64,000 nt of DNA from CAIZQW01 sp942493055. Its GTDB lineage: Bacteria > Verrucomicrobiota > Kiritimatiellia > RFP12 > UBA1067. The translations under genes were made by a program, and so were the position numbers. Of this stretch, positions 60,867-64,000 are shown in pieces. A model generated the notes under the pieces. The model did no database searches, had not been told where the DNA came from, and saw only the letters and a program-made list of their open reading frames with translations. Every line of letters starts with the position of its first letter. Within the stretch, counting starts at the first letter, position 1. The stretch is taken from contig OW818680.1 of the NCBI GenBank assembly GCA_942493055.1, forward strand, positions 4,712,001-4,776,000, read 5' to 3'.

Positions 60867-62042
60867 TTACGTTGCGCGGCGGGCGGCATAGATACCGATG
60901 GCTGCTGCAAGGAGGTAGCCGATCCAGATGAGGTGGAGCAGCGGGCCGAGGCCGGTGTGGGAGGAGAGGGGGCCGAGGCACCAGAGGGTCATGGCTGCAA
61001 GGCCCCAGGTGCCGCCGCTCGCAAAGCCCATGCGCTGGCCGAAACGAAGCGAGGATTGCGCATAGCGCGCCAGCGTGATACAGAGCGGAAATCCCGTGTA
61101 AACAATAAATCCCGTGAAGGCTAAAAAGGCCACAGCCCATTTGCTGTGGGGCGCCCAGAGTAAATAGATCAATGTCATGGGAGCCCCGAGCAGGGTGACC
61201 GTAATCAAAATGCGCAGATGGCCGATACGGGGCGCCAGTGCGCCCCAGGTCACTGCGCCGACCATGCCGCCGAGGCCGAAGAGCGTAAAGGAGAGTCCGC
61301 TGAAGGAGAGCGAATAGCCGACCTCTTTTTGCAGGTAGGCGGGCAGGAGCGCGGCTTGCGTCTGCGAGCAGATGGCCAGGATAGAGGCCATGATGAAGAG
61401 CGGGACAAAGGGGACGTGCGGTATCTTGTCTGTCGGGCTCGGAGCCTCCTGCACCATCTCGGCTTCAATAGGCAAACGAATCTTGCAGAGGCAGAGGGGA
61501 ATAATGGAGAGGGGCGCCAGCAGATAGAGGTAGGCCAGACTCCCCATGCCAAAGGAGTCGACGAGCGTCGAGGAGAGCAGGGCGCCGCTGGAGAAGCCGA
61601 AGAAGCCCGCGACCATGAAGACGGCGGTTGAAAGGGAGGAGGGAATGAGCTTGAGCCCATGGACTGCCCGCAGGCCTTCCGGATGGACCGTGGCAACACC
61701 TAAACCGGCGATCAAAGCAATCAGTGACATGGCCACGACGCTGATCGTGCCTGTCAGCGGAAGTTGCGTCATAAACACCGAGGTGCCCGCGAGCAAGACG
61801 CCCCCTGCAATCAGGATGGGAGAGGTCAATTTCGCATGCAGATGGCCGATGGGGATCTGGAAGATGTTGGATGAAAAACCCAGAATGGACGAGGCAAAGA
61901 TGAGCATCGGCAGGGTGACGCTGTAGTGGTCACACAGCGGGACCAATACAGGCGAGATAATACCGACGAAGGTATCGGCGACGGCATGGGCAAGCGTGAG
62001 CGAGGCGAGTTGGATCCATTGCGTACGTAGAGGCGCGGTCAT
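60867..62042 (-). CDS. Major facilitator superfamily transporter (Fsr-like)
   Basis: A 391-residue, 12-helix MFS protein. The N-terminal TLAHAVADTFVGIISPVLVPL and ATVHPEGLRAVHGL resemble the fosmidomycin-resistance (Fsr) group. Motif A-like GAVTWGALAPRIGHLRIL lies in the second half. Substrate unknown. Its ATG lies 6 nt after the nadB stop, so it is co-transcribed with nadB (which lies upstream on this strand). Confidence 0.8.
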   Translation of the reverse strand: MTAPLRTQWIQLASLTLAHAVADTFVGIISPVLVPLCDHYSVTLPMLIFASSILGFSSNIFQIPIGHLHAKLTSPILIAGGVLLAGTSVFMTQLPLTGTISVVAMSLIALIAGLGVATVHPEGLRAVHGLKLIPSSLSTAVFMVAGFFGFSSGALLSSTLVDSFGMGSLAYLYLLAPLSIIPLCLCKIRLPIEAEMVQEAPSPTDKIPHVPFVPLFIMASILAICSQTQAALLPAYLQKEVGYSLSFSGLSFTLFGLGGMVGAVTWGALAPRIGHLRILITVTLLGAPMTLIYLLWAPHSKWAVAFLAFTGFIVYTGFPLCITLARYAQSSLRFGQRMGFASGGTWGLAAMTLWCLGPLSSHTGLGPLLHLIWIGYLLAAAIGIYAARRAT

Positions 62043-62048
62043 GGTGCG

Positions 62049-63653
62049 TTAGTGCTTGCCTCCAGGTAAGACGGTGTTACGCGGATTGTCAATCAGGCAG
62101 GGGTAGTCGAGGGTGAAGTGGAGCCCGCGGCTCTCATGGCGTCTCATGGCGCTGCGGATGATAAGCTCCGCGACAAGTGCGAGGTTACGAAGCTCCAGCG
62201 TGTCGGGGGTGACCAGATAATCAAAGTAGTAGGAGCGGATCTCTCGGCGGAGGTTGCGAATGCGGTTGCTTGCGCGCATCAGCCGCTTGTTGGTGCGGAC
62301 AATGCCCACATAGTCCCACATGCAGGTGCGGACCTCCATCCAGTTGTGGGCGACCATGACCGCCTCGTCGCTCGCAACAGCGGTTCCATATTCCCATGAA
62401 GGAATGTTGATGTTCAGGGGAAGCTTTTGCGGATTGTTGATGATGCGTCCGGCTGTCTCATACGCGCCCACAACAGCTTCCAAGAGCGAGTTGCTGGCCA
62501 GACGGTTTGCACCATGCAGGCCGGTGCAGGCCGTCTCTCCGACAGCGTAGAGCCCCGGCAACGAGGTCACGCCGTCCAAAGTCGCCTGGATGCCGCCGCA
62601 GCAATAGTGCGCGGAAGGGACGATGGGGATCAGGTCAGTCGCCATGTCGATGCCGAATTTTTCGCAGGTCTCGTAAATTTTGGGGAACCGTTCCTTCAAA
62701 TAGCTTTGCGATTTGTGCCGGATATCGAGGCAGCAATAGGGCGCGCCGGTCCGCTTCATTTCAGAGTCGATGGCGCGGGCGACTACGTCGCGCGGAGCCA
62801 GCGAGCCGCGCGGGTCATACTTCTTCATGAAGGGGCGGCCTTCGGGATCGACGAGTTCCGCGCCTTCGCCGCGGACCGCTTCGCTGATGAGGAAGCGCTT
62901 GGCCTGCGGATGATACAGGCAGGTGGGATGGAATTGGATGAACTCCATGTTGGCGATACGGGCACCTGCGCGCCAGGCGAGCGCAACGCCGTCGCCGGTT
63001 GCAATATCAGGATTGCAGGTATAGAGGTACGCCTTGCCGCAACCGCCGGTCGCGAGAAGCGTCACGGGGGATTGGACCGCGTATATCTCGCCGGTCAATT
63101 GATTCAGGACATACGCGCCGACGCACTGGTTTTCCGGGTTTGACTGCTTTAACCAGCGTGTGGTAATCAGATCAATGACCACCGTATGTTCGAGCGTCTG
63201 AATGTTGGGATGGGCGAGCACCCGGCCGACGAGGGCTGATTCGATGCGCTGCCCGGTGATGTCACCGGCATGCAGCACGCGACGCTGGGAGTGTCCGCCT
63301 TCGCGTCCGAGGTCAAACTCTTTCGAGCCGTCCGCTTTCCGGTGGAACTCGACACCGAGGTCAATCAACTCCTGGATGCGCTTGGGGCCGCCCGAGACGA
63401 CTTCGCGCACAACCTTCTCGTTGCACAAGCCAGCGCCGGCGATCAGCGTGTCACGGATGTGCTGCTCAAAACTGTCCACCTTGTCCATGACACAGGCGAT
63501 GCCGCCCTGGGCCTGGTTGGTGTTGCAGTCATTCAGCCGTTTTTTGGTGACCAGCAAAACGCGTCCCTGGTCAGCGAGATGCAACGCGCTCATGAGACCC
63601 GCGATGCCGCTGCCGACGATGAAGAAATCAGCGCGTTCGATTCTGTTACTCAT
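62049..63653 (-). CDS. nadB: L-aspartate oxidase
   Basis: A 534-residue FAD enzyme of the succinate dehydrogenase/NadB family. FAD loop VGSGIAGLMSALHLA, substrate motif TNQAQGGIA, IQFHPTCLYHPQ and SEAVRGEGAELVDPEGRPFM match NadB; the last FAD motif is GLHGANRLASNSLLEAVV. NadB oxidises aspartate to iminoaspartate for NAD synthesis. In anaerobes fumarate serves as acceptor. No nadA or nadC in the window. Confidence 0.93.
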   Translation of the reverse strand: MSNRIERADFFIVGSGIAGLMSALHLADQGRVLLVTKKRLNDCNTNQAQGGIACVMDKVDSFEQHIRDTLIAGAGLCNEKVVREVVSGGPKRIQELIDLGVEFHRKADGSKEFDLGREGGHSQRRVLHAGDITGQRIESALVGRVLAHPNIQTLEHTVVIDLITTRWLKQSNPENQCVGAYVLNQLTGEIYAVQSPVTLLATGGCGKAYLYTCNPDIATGDGVALAWRAGARIANMEFIQFHPTCLYHPQAKRFLISEAVRGEGAELVDPEGRPFMKKYDPRGSLAPRDVVARAIDSEMKRTGAPYCCLDIRHKSQSYLKERFPKIYETCEKFGIDMATDLIPIVPSAHYCCGGIQATLDGVTSLPGLYAVGETACTGLHGANRLASNSLLEAVVGAYETAGRIINNPQKLPLNINIPSWEYGTAVASDEAVMVAHNWMEVRTCMWDYVGIVRTNKRLMRASNRIRNLRREIRSYYFDYLVTPDTLELRNLALVAELIIRSAMRRHESRGLHFTLDYPCLIDNPRNTVLPGGKH

Positions 63654-63677
63654 GAGGGGGTTTTCCGTTACGTTGGA

Positions 63678-64000
63678 TTAGTGTTCGGGTTTAGCGTCGC
63701 GGGAGATGAGCCGGATGACCGCATCTTTCACCGAGAGGTTTTCATAGCAGAGCCCATAAACAGCTTCGGTGATGGGCATGGAGACGTTGGCGCGTTTCGC
63801 CAGCGCATAAACGACCTTTGCGTTCCAGACGCCTTCTGCGACCATGGTCATGCTGGACATGATCTCCTGGATGGCCTCGCCCTTGCCCAGACGTTCGCCG
63901 ACCGTGTGGTTGCGGCTATGACGGCTGGTACAGGTCACGATGAGGTCGCCGACGCCGCTGAGACCTGAAAGGGTTTCAGGCTTTGCTCCAAAGGCGATGC
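63678..64000 (-). CDS. gpsA: Glycerol-3-phosphate dehydrogenase [NAD(P)+], 5' part outside window
   Basis: The last 106 codons run from the window edge to the stop at 63678. The motif LSGLSGVGDLIVTCTSRHSRNHTVG is the GpsA C-terminal substrate-binding signature, and EGVWNAKVVYALAKRANVSMPITEAVYGLCYE is the usual end. It makes sn-glycerol-3-phosphate for phospholipids. It lies 24 nt upstream of nadB on the same strand. Confidence 0.92.
   Translation of the reverse strand, partial: IAFGAKPETLSGLSGVGDLIVTCTSRHSRNHTVGERLGKGEAIQEIMSSMTMVAEGVWNAKVVYALAKRANVSMPITEAVYGLCYENLSVKDAVIRLISRDAKPEH

Overview
The window is one dense stretch of bacterial chromosome at about 55% G+C by eye. It carries mostly housekeeping and energy genes and no phage, insertion-sequence transposase, rRNA or CRISPR. 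The cell looks like a strictly anaerobic, fermentative Gram-negative. It has a membrane-bound Ech-type [NiFe] hydrogenase, pyruvate:ferredoxin oxidoreductase, PPi-type phosphofructokinase, GTP-type PEP carboxykinase and a radical-type 2-hydroxyacyl-CoA dehydratase activator. It also has an outer membrane, judged from Mla lipid transport, ExbB/ExbD and a lipoprotein. Gene content and intergenic style suggest the PVC superphylum (Kiritimatiellota/Lentisphaerota-like). That assignment is inference, because no marker here can be placed without a search.

Layout. 1-3540 (minus): end of an inositol-monophosphatase-type gene, a ClC transporter, a DapB-like reductase and a small OadG-like membrane protein. 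3540-10504 (plus): complete F1Fo ATP synthase operon a-c-b-delta-alpha-gamma-beta-epsilon behind a consensus sigma70 promoter. 10609-13065 (plus): an EIIA-CBS regulator paired with an SLC13/ArsB-type ion permease. 13094-13583: a non-coding 490-bp nested inverted-repeat element. 13751-15688: pckG, ending in a bidirectional terminator shared with the ech operon. 15784-21360 (minus): Ech hydrogenase in five genes, two of them fusions. 21619-22869 (plus): rph and a membrane protein. 22983-31372 (minus): an Exb-type motor operon (two secreted TPR proteins, ExbB, three ExbDs, a membrane-anchored alpha/alpha-toroid protein) ending in a CinA-type amidase. A coiled-coil protein and a lipoprotein diverge from it.

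32967-38388: rnhC, rluD, a CxxC cluster protein, PPi-phosphofructokinase and guaA. 38580-46376 (plus): an apparent eight-gene operon argF-pyrB-(WPF-repeat protein)-mlaE-mlaF-mlaD-dus-VTT membrane protein. 46566-50141: nifJ (PFOR). 50270-50433: tRNA-Lys and tRNA-Gly (minus). 50499-53667: a secreted Gln/Pro-rich protein divergent from an OmpR-type two-component pair. 53940-56822: a 2-hydroxyacyl-CoA dehydratase-like three-gene set. 56903-60776: DUF2339 and DUF3999 proteins. 60867-64000 (minus): MFS transporter, nadB and the 3' part of gpsA.

How it fits together. PFOR would reduce ferredoxin, Ech would oxidise it while pumping ions and making H2, and the ATP synthase would use the gradient. Its c-ring lacks the usual Na+ ligands, so H+ coupling is likely. 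PPi-PFK and PckG point to a PPi/GTP-sparing glycolysis. The items most worth a second look are the hydrogenase small subunit fused to a GNAT acetyltransferase, the EchA-EchB fusion, the Exb/toroid/TPR operon, the 490-bp inverted-repeat element, and the recurring low-complexity hairpins between (and once inside) genes.
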